This document shows, one piece after another, positions 51,026-58,734 of a stretch of DNA of 64,000 bases. Under the pieces are notes generated by a model. That model did not search any database. It was not told the origin of the DNA and saw only the letters and a list, made by a program, of their open reading frames with translations. The position numbers were made by a program, and so were the translations under genes. The DNA is taken from the NCBI RefSeq assembly GCF_020524345.1, contig NZ_JAIVLH010000013.1, positions 124,001-188,000 of the forward strand, written 5' to 3'. The number at the start of each line of letters is the position of its first letter. The first letter of the stretch is position 1. The stretch is from Metabacillus niabensis. GTDB taxonomy: Bacteria; Bacillota; Bacilli; Bacillales; Bacillaceae.

Positions 51026-51125
51026 ATGACACGATTGTGAGTATGGCATACTTGTCGGTGATGCATGGTCTGTAACTTCAGCCTTGCTGCTCAGGCTGGA
51101 TTGCCAGCACAGTCGTGTTTGTCAT
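51026..51125. repeat. Long imperfect stem-loop in the gap before tetR
   Basis: ATGACACGATTGTG (51026-51039) pairs with CACAGTCGTGTTTGTCAT (51108-51125) with a small bulge, and an inner hairpin CAGCCT-TGCTGC-TCAGGCTG sits near 51079-51098. It is G+C-richer than its surroundings and fills most of the 330-bp gap 50928-51257. It may be the transcript end of the Ohr genes or a dispersed element. Confidence 0.55.
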
Positions 51126-51222
51126 GACAATAATTGATTTAGTAGCAGGTTGAAGGTCGAAAGGTAGCACAACAATTCCGAAAAGAGATTTTTATATAAA
51201 TTTTGACTCAGTATGCTCTACA

Positions 51223-51251
51223 TTGACACTTACTTATTAGTAAGTTAATAT
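51223..51251 (+). promoter_or_regulatory. tetR promoter giving an apparently leaderless message
   Basis: TTGACA (51223-51228), 17-bp spacer, TAATAT (51246-51251). The expected start point is about 51258, which is the A of the tetR ATG. No ribosome site precedes the ATG. Confidence 0.7.
51228..51245. promoter_or_regulatory. TetR operator copy 2 (autoregulatory)
   Basis: ACTTAC-TTATTA-GTAAGT fills the spacer between the -35 and -10 of the tetR promoter, so binding would shut off the gene. Confidence 0.8.
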
Positions 51252-51257
51252 AAAAAT

Positions 51258-51821
51258 ATGGAAAATAGAAAAACACAAATCGTAGATTTAGCAATAAAGC
51301 TGATTCAGCAAAAAGGGTATGTAGCCTTTAGTTATGATGACATCTCTAAACAACTTGGGGTGACCAAGGCAAGTATTCATTATCACTTTGAGAAAAAGGA
51401 GGATTTAGGTACGGCAATTACCGAACGTCTTTCAAAAAGCTTAGAAAACTCATTGTTGTTAATTAAAAATCCGGCGGTTTCTGCTGAAGAGAAACTTAAG
51501 AAGTTTATTCAGCAACAAGCTGAGAGGTTTGAGTGTACTGAAATTTGTCCAATCTCATCGTTACAAACGGATTATGAATCATTGCCACATTCCTTACAAG
51601 AAAAGATTGAGGAAGTTAGCAGGCTGGAACTTACAATAATGAAAGAAATAGTTTCTCAGGCACAAACCGAAAAGATTATAAATGGTTCTGAAGACGTTCA
51701 ATCGTTAGCGGTAACGATATTATCAAGTATAAAAGGAGCATTATTATACAGACGAGTGTTAGGTGACGATGTTTTAGTTTCAGTACAAAACCAGGTAAAC
51801 CGTTTCTTAAGAAATTCGTAA
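51258..51821 (+). CDS. TetR-family transcriptional regulator
   Basis: A 187-residue TetR repressor. The N-terminal helix-turn-helix is clear: KTQIVDLAIKLIQQKGYVAF, SYDDISKQLGVTKASIHYHF and EKKEDLG. The C-terminal part is an all-helical ligand domain with two cysteines close together (RFECTEICPISSLQ) that could sense thiol-reactive compounds. The ATG at 51258 is the natural N-terminus of the family but has no ribosome site and lies at the predicted transcription start. Its operator covers its own promoter and recurs before the VanY and MFS genes, so it controls this whole locus. Confidence 0.9.
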   Translation: MENRKTQIVDLAIKLIQQKGYVAFSYDDISKQLGVTKASIHYHFEKKEDLGTAITERLSKSLENSLLLIKNPAVSAEEKLKKFIQQQAERFECTEICPISSLQTDYESLPHSLQEKIEEVSRLELTIMKEIVSQAQTEKIINGSEDVQSLAVTILSSIKGALLYRRVLGDDVLVSVQNQVNRFLRNS

Positions 51822-51835
51822 GAACGGTTTTTTTA
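51798..51835 (+). terminator. Terminator overlapping the tetR stop
   Basis: ACCGTTTCTTA and TAAGAACGGT pair (one bulged base), followed by seven T. The left arm lies inside the tetR reading frame. Confidence 0.75.
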
Positions 51836-51844
51836 TTATCGAAT

Positions 51845-51862
51845 ACTTACCTTCTAGTAAGT
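51845..51862. promoter_or_regulatory. TetR operator copy 3
   Basis: ACTTAC-CTTCTA-GTAAGT, 72 bp upstream of the MFS transporter gene, with the same arms as the other two sites. Confidence 0.75.
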
Positions 51863-51933
51863 AAGGATAAATTATCAACCATCTAATTAAAAATATTTGG
51901 GAGAAATAATATTAGAAAGTTGGGAGTATCGTA

Positions 51934-53112
51934 ATGAAAAGAATGCTATTCGTTTCTCTTTTAATGTCGAGTGGTGCAACCTTTATTACACCATTATTTC
52001 CGTTGTATAGTGAGACTTTTCAATTGAACAGTTTGCAAATCACGGTCTTGTTTGCCATATATGCTGCTTTCCTATTGCCGACTTTGCTAGTCACTGGAGC
52101 CAAAGGTAGCAGATGGGGACTAAAAAGGGTTATTCGCAGTAGCATATGGATCTCCATCCTATCCACCCTGTTATTCCTTTGGAGTATAGATGTCTGGATG
52201 CTCTATGTTGCCAGGCTTTTGGAAGGTATCGCGTACGGAGCCTTTACAGGTACAGCTGTTGCTTTTTTAATGAAGAAAACTCTATCAAAAAAAGTGAGCA
52301 CGGTTCTCAAGTTATCAGGAGTTACAATTCTTGTTGGCTTTGGTCTGGGCCCAGCTATTGCAGGTCTAATCTTACAATATTTACAACTTGTGCCGTCAAT
52401 TCGATTGCCATTTTGGATTCTGCTCGTTCTGCTTATCATTTCGCTCATCATACTGGAAACAATTCCTAAAGATGTTGTATCTCTTGAGCAAAAACGTGTA
52501 AAAACGAAGATATCACTTGGTGTACCTAGTAATATTCGTTCTCATTTTTGGTCAATGGCCGGATTGCCTATCTTCACTGTTTTCACAATACAAGGTATAG
52601 CGTTTTCCCTTATTCCTACTTTCGTTAAAAATGTCATTCACTCGTCTAACCTCTCCGTTTCAGGTTTGATCATTTTCGTGCTTCTAAGTGGAGCAGCTTT
52701 AGCTCAGTTCATACCTTGGCCGAATCATCCAGTTATACGTATCCGATTCGGCATCTTGCTTCTTGTGATCGGGTCATGGTTTATTGTTTCTTCTGGTTTA
52801 ACATCAAGCTTGCCTATACTCTGGACCGGCATTTTCATCCAGGCGATCGGTGGCGGATGGACTTTTCAAATTTCGTTACGTTTTGCCGGTCAGTTACCTG
52901 AACCAGAAGCGCAGTCAAGGGTCATTTCGGCTTTTTATTTGTGCGCGTACTCTGGATTTATCGTTCCGGTTATAGGAGTAGGAGCACTTACTCAATTTTT
53001 CAATTTAAACACTTCGCTGATCGTGTTAAACTTGTTTGCTGTGTTAATCGTAGTATATGTGCTGATTTATTCAATTAAATTTAACCGTGATTCTATCGTT
53101 ACATCAAAATAA
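51934..53112 (+). CDS. MFS transporter (drug-efflux type)
   Basis: A 392-residue transporter with about 12 spans. The loop after span 2, GAKGSRWGLKRVIRSS, is the MFS motif A region, and ARLLEGIAYGAFTGTAVAFL and GFGLGPAIAGLILQY are the motif B and C regions of proton antiporters. It probably exports a toxic compound sensed by the TetR protein, whose operator lies upstream. GGGAG is 7 nt before the ATG. A terminator follows at 53244. Confidence 0.88.
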   Translation: MKRMLFVSLLMSSGATFITPLFPLYSETFQLNSLQITVLFAIYAAFLLPTLLVTGAKGSRWGLKRVIRSSIWISILSTLLFLWSIDVWMLYVARLLEGIAYGAFTGTAVAFLMKKTLSKKVSTVLKLSGVTILVGFGLGPAIAGLILQYLQLVPSIRLPFWILLVLLIISLIILETIPKDVVSLEQKRVKTKISLGVPSNIRSHFWSMAGLPIFTVFTIQGIAFSLIPTFVKNVIHSSNLSVSGLIIFVLLSGAALAQFIPWPNHPVIRIRFGILLLVIGSWFIVSSGLTSSLPILWTGIFIQAIGGGWTFQISLRFAGQLPEPEAQSRVISAFYLCAYSGFIVPVIGVGALTQFFNLNTSLIVLNLFAVLIVVYVLIYSIKFNRDSIVTSK

Positions 53113-53243
53113 ATCATTATCACGCATTTTACATGTTAAAGTAGAAAAAGAATTGCAACATCCCAAAATTATCGTGACACCATAGGTTAGCCAGCGATGA
53201 AGGGGAAACCAGTTTGTTTCTCTTGATTTTATTTTATCCATAC

Positions 53244-53297
53244 AAAAACACCTTCGAACTATTACTTTTTTAAGAGTAACAATTCAAAGGTGTTTTA
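53244..53297. terminator. Bidirectional terminator
   Basis: AAAACACCTT-C-GAA (from about 53245) and TTC-A-AAGGTGTTTT (53283-53296) form a long stem with T runs on both strands, between the converging MFS and DUF3231 genes. Confidence 0.85.
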
Positions 53298-53327
53298 TAT
53301 TGTCTCGTATTTATACGCTTTATGCAT

Positions 53328-54287
53328 CTATTTGTGTGACCAATTAGAGACAGGAGGTTCATTAAACCAATTTTTCCTAATTAATAACTTTAGCCCTTTT
53401 TCTGAGTAGTCTTCGACCATCCTGATTAGCTCCTTTAAAGACTCTATATGATCGTTTTTATAACTGGAAACTACTGCATTCTGTAGATTTCTTATACTTA
53501 CTGGATTTAGGAACAATATTAAGTTTGCCATTAATTTATCTGAAAAAGGTGATTCCTTTACTTTATTAACGTGTGCCTCTAGACCAGTTGTTGTAGGTAT
53601 TCCATTTTCTCTATAGATATCCGTTAAAAAGGCTGATTGGTAAAATGCTAACTTACTTCCTTCTAAAATAAATTTTTTTGTGTCCATATCCTCTGCGACT
53701 TCGGAAAAACCAATACAAAGAGCAACTCCAACATTGTTACATTGAAGAGAACCGAACATAGTTGCCAATTCTACCGCATTAAGTGGTCGTTGCTGAGTTG
53801 CTGCAACTTTGAATAGTTTCCCGTCCCTGTCATCTGCTTTTTTGTAAGAAAAGGAATTATCTTGTAATAAATTTTTATCATTAAGCAATTTTAATAGAGA
53901 AAAATCTAATTGAATAATATCATCAAGTAATTTTTTATAAAAATTCTTCACTTTATAATCTGTTAATTCAACATATTGAGCAGTAAGCGCCTGCATTCCA
54001 TTACTTGTTATATGCTTTAAGATTTCTATAATTAATTGGTCTGAAAAAAGCTTTGCTGTTGAATTATAAAGATCATCATCTTTGAAGAAAGGTGTATCTT
54101 TATAACCTTCCTCAGATAATAATTGAGTAGCCTCATGCTCCTGATATGTAGAGATTTCATAAACTTCATTTAAAATATTCCTTAAATTAGTATCCTCAGC
54201 AGTATCGCAAAGATATTTTAATAAAAATTTCATCATGTTTGAACTTGATTTTAAGTACCAAAGAAACCCTAATTCATTAACGTTCAT
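53328..54287 (-). CDS. DUF3231 family protein
   Basis: A 319-residue soluble, helical protein. It appears to consist of two related four-helix bundles: the first runs to about residue 160 (LNEVYEISTYQEHEATQLLS, GMQALTAQYVELTDYKVKNF), the second from about 180 (MFGSLQCNNVGVALCIGFSE, FYQSAFLTDIYRENGIPTTT). This duplicated layout matches the DUF3231 family of Bacillus as I recall it, which is related in fold to CotF-like coat proteins; function is unknown. No signal peptide. It stands alone between terminators. Confidence 0.7.
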   Translation of the reverse strand: MNVNELGFLWYLKSSSNMMKFLLKYLCDTAEDTNLRNILNEVYEISTYQEHEATQLLSEEGYKDTPFFKDDDLYNSTAKLFSDQLIIEILKHITSNGMQALTAQYVELTDYKVKNFYKKLLDDIIQLDFSLLKLLNDKNLLQDNSFSYKKADDRDGKLFKVAATQQRPLNAVELATMFGSLQCNNVGVALCIGFSEVAEDMDTKKFILEGSKLAFYQSAFLTDIYRENGIPTTTGLEAHVNKVKESPFSDKLMANLILFLNPVSIRNLQNAVVSSYKNDHIESLKELIRMVEDYSEKGLKLLIRKNWFNEPPVSNWSHK

Positions 54288-54629
54288 TGTTAAGTTATAC
54301 CCCCAAAAGGTCCAATTTCTTTTTTAGTTTGTCAATATTATTCTTGAATATTCATTATCGGGAAGAGATTTTAAGACTCTCGAGTATAATGATGGGATTG
54401 CAGAACCCTCTTTTAACGAATACTTTACATGTCTTGTTAAAATAAAAGGGAAGAGGAAGAAATAGTCTTTATCAGCTAACTAACAGAATCATGGACAGAC
54501 TTTATATGTTTGATTCTTAAACGATAGATTGTGTATGACTTTGTACGAAAAGGTATTTTGGGCTTCTCGGTATATAAAAAATGGCAATGTTTGAAAAAAC
54601 ATTGCCATTTTCTTAGATCATTCAGTTAC
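54288..54629. other. Gap before the aldehyde dehydrogenase 3' end
   Basis: No gene. From about 54440 to the aldehyde dehydrogenase stop the sequence is homologous to 33120-33313 near toxin copy 1, but no toxin module is present here. The terminator of the dehydrogenase gene lies at its right end. Confidence 0.6.
54575..54612. terminator. Terminator of the aldehyde dehydrogenase gene
   Basis: AAAATGGCAATGTTT (54578-54592) pairs with AAACATTGCCATTTT (54597-54611), with T runs on both strands. A copy with one changed base occurs at about 33265-33297. Confidence 0.85.
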
Positions 54630-56114
54630 TTATTTCTTAGAAATCCAAACACTCTTAACTTCTGTATAGTTGTTCAATGCGTAAGATCCCATTTCACGGC
54701 CAATACCCGATTGCTTGTAACCGCCAAATGGTGACGCAGCATCAAAGACATTGTAGCAGTTTACCCATACAGTTCCTGCACGAAGGTTTTCCGCAATATA
54801 GTGGGCTTTTGCTACATCCCTTGTCCAAACACCGGCAGCTAGTCCATATTCACTGTTATTTGCACGAGCAATCAGATCATCTATATCATCATAAGGCATA
54901 GCTGAAATGACTGGACCGAAGATTTCTTCCTTCGCAATCGTCATGTCATCATTCACATTTGCAAAAATAGTAGGAGAGACGAAGTAACCTTCTTCATACG
55001 GTTTTGATCCACCTACTAATAGTTCAGCACCTTCATTTATTCCTTTTTCAATATAGCCTAATACCCGGTTTTGTTGTTCTGTCGAAACAAGTGGACCAAT
55101 TTCCGTATCAGCGTGGATTCCTGATCCTTGTTTGATTTTTTCTGCATGACTCACCATGTCTGCCACGACATTATCGAATTGTTTCTTTTGAACGAACACG
55201 CGAGATCCAGCGCAGCAAACTTGCCCCTGGTTAAACATAACCCCGTTCAATGCACCAGGAATGGCTTGTGTAAGGTCTGCATCAGGTAAAATGATGTTCG
55301 GAGATTTTCCGCCTAATTCAAGTGTAACTCGTTTTAACGTTTTAGCAGCCTTTTCCATAATGAGTTTTCCAACTTCAGTTGATCCTGTGAAGGCAATTTT
55401 ATCTACTTTTGGATGATCGACTAGCGGTTGACCTGCCGTTTCACCAAAACCAGGAACAATATTAAGAACACCTGGCGGGAATCCAGCTTCTTGAGCTAAT
55501 TCTGCTAAGTATAGGGCTGATAAAGGTGTTTGTTCTGCAGGCTTTAATACGACTGTACAGCCAGTTGCTAAAGCAGCTCCCAGCTTCCACATTGCCATTA
55601 ATAACGGGAAGTTCCAAGGGATAATTTGTCCAACTACACCAACAGCCTCATGACGGGTATAGTTAAAATATGGCCCATTGACAGGAATTGTTTGTCCGAC
55701 GATCTTTGTTGTCCAGCCTGCGTAATATCGCATATGTTCTATCGCTAAAGGAATATCTGCATTCGTTGTTTCTCTAATTGGTTTACCATTATCTAATGTT
55801 TCTAATTGAGCTAAATCATCTTTATGTTCTTCCATTATATCTGCCAGCTTGTACATTAAGCGGCTTCTCTCAGCAGTTCCCATCTTAGACCATGGACCTT
55901 CATCAAAGGCTTTGCGAGCAGCGTTAACAGCTAAATCGATGTCCTCAGGTCCTGCTTCAAATACATGTGCTAGCACTTCACCTGTAGCCGGGTTATATGT
56001 CTCAAATGTTTTTTGCGAAACACTTTCCACAAACTCTCCATTAATAAAGAGCTTCTTCTTTCCATTCAGAAACTTTTCTACTCTTTCTCTTAATTGAACG
56101 ACTAATTGGCTCAT
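54630..56114 (-). CDS. dhaS: NAD-dependent aldehyde dehydrogenase (DhaS-like)
   Basis: A 494-residue aldehyde dehydrogenase. [20 protein letters not shown] and [12 protein letters not shown] form the NAD site, LELGGKSPN supplies the general-base Glu, GQVCCAGSR the catalytic Cys (300), and [40 protein letters not shown] the C-terminal signatures. The sequence resembles B. subtilis DhaS. The ATG at 56114 follows AGGAGG. Two 3' fragments of this gene occur elsewhere in the window (33314-34047 and 42752-42947). A palindrome and a cre-like box lie upstream, pointing to specific and catabolite control. Confidence 0.93.
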   Translation of the reverse strand: MSQLVVQLRERVEKFLNGKKKLFINGEFVESVSQKTFETYNPATGEVLAHVFEAGPEDIDLAVNAARKAFDEGPWSKMGTAERSRLMYKLADIMEEHKDDLAQLETLDNGKPIRETTNADIPLAIEHMRYYAGWTTKIVGQTIPVNGPYFNYTRHEAVGVVGQIIPWNFPLLMAMWKLGAALATGCTVVLKPAEQTPLSALYLAELAQEAGFPPGVLNIVPGFGETAGQPLVDHPKVDKIAFTGSTEVGKLIMEKAAKTLKRVTLELGGKSPNIILPDADLTQAIPGALNGVMFNQGQVCCAGSRVFVQKKQFDNVVADMVSHAEKIKQGSGIHADTEIGPLVSTEQQNRVLGYIEKGINEGAELLVGGSKPYEEGYFVSPTIFANVNDDMTIAKEEIFGPVISAMPYDDIDDLIARANNSEYGLAAGVWTRDVAKAHYIAENLRAGTVWVNCYNVFDAASPFGGYKQSGIGREMGSYALNNYTEVKSVWISKK

Positions 56115-56164
56115 GCTATTCCTCCTCATGATTTGTATTATGTAATGGTCGACACAAGAAAAAA

Positions 56165-56187
56165 TAAGTGTCAAAATATTACACTTA
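56165..56187. promoter_or_regulatory. Palindromic operator candidate upstream of the aldehyde dehydrogenase
   Basis: TAAGTGT (56165-56171) and ACACTTA (56181-56187) are perfect 7-bp arms with a 9-nt spacer. On the minus strand the right part overlaps a TTGACA. The regulator is unknown. Confidence 0.5.
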
Positions 56188-56223
56188 CAAAACTAGTTTT
56201 ACATAGTAAGAGGAAGAAGTGCA

Positions 56224-56239
56224 AGGAAAACGCTTCCAA
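56224..56239 (-). promoter_or_regulatory. Putative CcpA (cre) box upstream of the aldehyde dehydrogenase
   Basis: On the minus strand TTGGAAGCGTTTTCCT matches the cre consensus WTGNNARCGNWWWCAW except for one C instead of A. It is 110 bp upstream of the start codon. Confidence 0.5.
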
Positions 56240-57171
56240 ATATTTAGATATAATTTGACAAAGTGATTGAGGGTGGTTGACTGTTACAGTCAAGATTTGT
56301 CGAAGCTGCTAGAATGATAGTTAGTAAAGGCTTGTGAAATTTGTCATGTAAACGCAAGTTGTGAGGGCTGCTTTTTTGACAAATGTAATAATAGGATCTA
56401 TCTATAATAAGAGTTACTATCGGTATATATCCAAGATAAGTCCTCAAAGTGACTTTGATGAAACAAAGAGAGAAATTACAAATAATATTATTCCAGATTT
56501 CAAAGAGAAAGAGTAGATTTTACTATCATTGATGAGGTAAACATAAATCGAGCTTCTACATTTCAGTGAGCTGTTACTACAAAGGATGGAAAATTATTTG
56601 AGTTTTGAGTCGAAATTAGTGGAAAACTCAAGTGCAAAAATTGAAAAAATAGATCAACATTGAAAAAGTTGGTAAGACAGTATTAATAAGAAAGTTAATT
56701 TGCATGTAAATATTATTGTTAAATAGGTATACCAAATACGTATGAGGAAGGAGAGATATTACTGAATCAGAAACAGAATATGGTGATGTAGTAGATCCTT
56801 TCATGCGTCGTTCTACGATGCGTGGACAAAAATAAAAAGAAAAGAAAATGAAAAATAAAAACAACAACAAAAAGGAAAAACTTTAAACCCAGTATAGATA
56901 ATAATCAAGAAGAAGAGCGTCAATCACATTTTCAAAAAAACATACGAGGTGAAGGTAGTTGTTGTTTAGCATAAAACGTTCTTACCATTGTGAGGAACGT
57001 TTTTTATTTTATAATCAGTATTTCTACCAAATTTTTTTAGACCAAGAGAGGAATAGTTACCAGAAAGGAAATGTCACAAAATATTCACATTTTAATCCGC
57101 TACTTTTCATCTCACTTTCCCTATATATTCTGTGAAATGAATATTACAAGATGAAAGGATAGTGGTTGAAA
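56240..57171 (+). pseudogene. Degraded coding region at the edge of the mobile element
   Basis: About 900 bp with no intact gene but several plus-strand coding scraps. These are SDFDETKREITNNIIPDFKE (about 56452), RVDFTIIDEVNINRASTFQ and AVTTKDGKLFEF in one frame broken by TGA codons (to about 56640), TESETEYGDVVDPFMRRSTM (about 56763-56835), and NFKPSIDNNQEEERQSHFQK ending SCCLA (to about 56973). I recognise no family. A hairpin with T run at 56972-57010 follows the last scrap. The region borders the DnaD and intron-containing segment, so these are probably remains of an integrated element. Confidence 0.55.
56972..57010 (+). terminator. Rho-independent terminator
   Basis: AACGTTC...GGAACGTT stem (right arm ending at about 57001) followed by TTTTTATTTT. 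Confidence 0.75.
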
Positions 57172-58104
57172 ATGGCAAAATATCGTATGGTGAGAGGTGA
57201 TTTTTGGAAAAATCCGATTATTTTAGAAGAAATGACTCCTGAAGATAAGTATTTTTACCTTTATCTTCTTACGAATTCAAATACGACGCAAATAGGTATA
57301 TATCGAATGACGAAGAAACAAATGGCGTTCGATTTAGGGTATTCGATTGAGACTGTACAATCATTAATGGAACGATTCATCGAGCATCACAAGTTAATCC
57401 GTTACAATCCGATTACAAGGGAACTCGCGATTAAAAACTGGGGGAAAGATAACCTGCATAAGGGCGGGAAGCCTGTTATGGATTGTATAAAAACTGAATT
57501 AAAAGATGTAGAGGATACCTCGCTTATTTCATACGTTGCCGAAACCATTCCAAAAGGGGAAATTAGCAGCCTATATGAATCTTTTTGTAAACAAGATGTA
57601 GAGAAGGAACTTAGCCATCAACTTGATGATAATACATATCCAGATACTGAGAGTGTTGAAGTTGACGATCAAAATAAACCTCGTGATACTGTACTTCGAC
57701 AACAGTCAAGTATAGATCATAATCCAGAAATAGAGGACCTAACACAAACTCAATCACAAGATGTGAAAGAAATTTTTGGATTTTGGGACAACAATGGCTT
57801 TGGCCTTACGAACTTTAATGGGAAACAGCAGCTGATATCCTGGCTAGAAAATTCTAGCTTTTTACAGCCAAAAGCTGTGATTCTAAAGGCTATGGAGATT
57901 GCCTGTGCGAATAATAAGAGAAAGCTCAATTATATCGTGGGGATTCTGAAAAACTGGAGAAATGAATCATTACTGACCGTTGAAGAAATTGATTCTTATC
58001 ATGAGAACCAAAAGCATTTTTCTAAAAATAAGCATTCATTTCCTACTGGAAGAGCAATTCCAACTGAAGCAAACCTTGATATAACAGCAGGTGAGGATTG
58101 GTGA
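57172..58104 (+). CDS. DnaD-domain replication protein of phage/element type
   Basis: A 310-residue protein. The N-terminal 110 residues form a winged-helix region (MVRGDFWKNPIILEEMTPED, GIYRMTKKQMAFDLGYSIET, LIRYNPITRELAIKNWGKDN), as in phage replication-initiation proteins. A long acidic linker follows, then a DnaD-like C-terminal domain (VKEIFGFWDNNGFGLTNFNG, VILKAMEIACANNKRKLNYI, GILKNWRNESLLTVEEID). Such proteins load helicase at an element's origin. The ATG at 57172 has AAGGATAG upstream. Its neighbours are decayed element genes, so it may be an orphan. The start of the downstream helicase-loader gene usually seen is not recognisable. Confidence 0.8.
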   Translation: MAKYRMVRGDFWKNPIILEEMTPEDKYFYLYLLTNSNTTQIGIYRMTKKQMAFDLGYSIETVQSLMERFIEHHKLIRYNPITRELAIKNWGKDNLHKGGKPVMDCIKTELKDVEDTSLISYVAETIPKGEISSLYESFCKQDVEKELSHQLDDNTYPDTESVEVDDQNKPRDTVLRQQSSIDHNPEIEDLTQTQSQDVKEIFGFWDNNGFGLTNFNGKQQLISWLENSSFLQPKAVILKAMEIACANNKRKLNYIVGILKNWRNESLLTVEEIDSYHENQKHFSKNKHSFPTGRAIPTEANLDITAGEDW

Positions 58105-58547
58105 GGATTACGGAAAAGTCGTTCCTAGGTACCTGAATTAAGGTGGAATACCTGCTTAAGGATATTGTTATAAAATCCAAGAATATGGAAGGAACATGTT
58201 ATCAGGAATTACTGGTGCGTAGAATGGTAGAATGTAACCAATATTGATTTAATCATCTTAACAACCATACCAGAACTCGAATAATTTGGCTGAATGTCTT
58301 ATCTTCATAGCAGCATCATATACGGATGTTAAAATTTGAGAGTATAGAAAAGCTCATACTTGATCGTTGGAAGGAACGGGAAAAGAAAAACATATTACCC
58401 GTTACAGCTGTTAATTTACTGAAACAGTAGTCCCTTACTCTCCAAAATAGTGATTCGAAATTAAGAGTTACTAACAAAAAATATGTAGGTTATGACAAGA
58501 AAATCTACCCACTATACTTTTTAAATATATGGTGGATAGGTAGTTAA
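58105..58547 (+). other. Gene-free stretch downstream of the DnaD gene
   Basis: No intact gene. A 34-codon frame at 58326-58430 (MLKFESIEKLILDRWKEREK...) has no ribosome site and no recognised family. The rest has stops in all frames and looks degraded. It leads into the 5' remnant of the nuclease gene. Confidence 0.45.
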
Positions 58548-58734
58548 AAAAGTAAAGAAGCTATTAGGTCTTCTGGTAGATACTATTCTGACGAGGCTAA
58601 AGTTCCTGTTGTCGAAAGTGACGTTTTAGATGAAGGACATATCATTGCTGATTCAATCGGAGGGGTATCGAATGCTTATAATATTACCCCACAAGATAGC
58701 ATACTCAATCGACACGGTGATCAAGCTTATATGG
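58548..58734 (+). pseudogene. DNA/RNA non-specific endonuclease remnant, 5' exon of the intron-split gene
   Basis: An open frame without a start (TAA at 58545-58547 just before it) reads SSGRYYSDEAKVPVVESDVL, DEGHIIADSIGGVSNAYNIT and PQDSILNRHGDQAYM. The GHIIADSIGG and N-R-H-Q residues are those of the DNA/RNA non-specific (beta-beta-alpha metal) nuclease family; His of GHI is the general base. It breaks off after ATGG at 58734, where the group II intron begins, and continues at 61374. The 5' part of the gene, including any signal peptide, is missing, so the split gene was probably already dead or is dead now. Confidence 0.85.
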
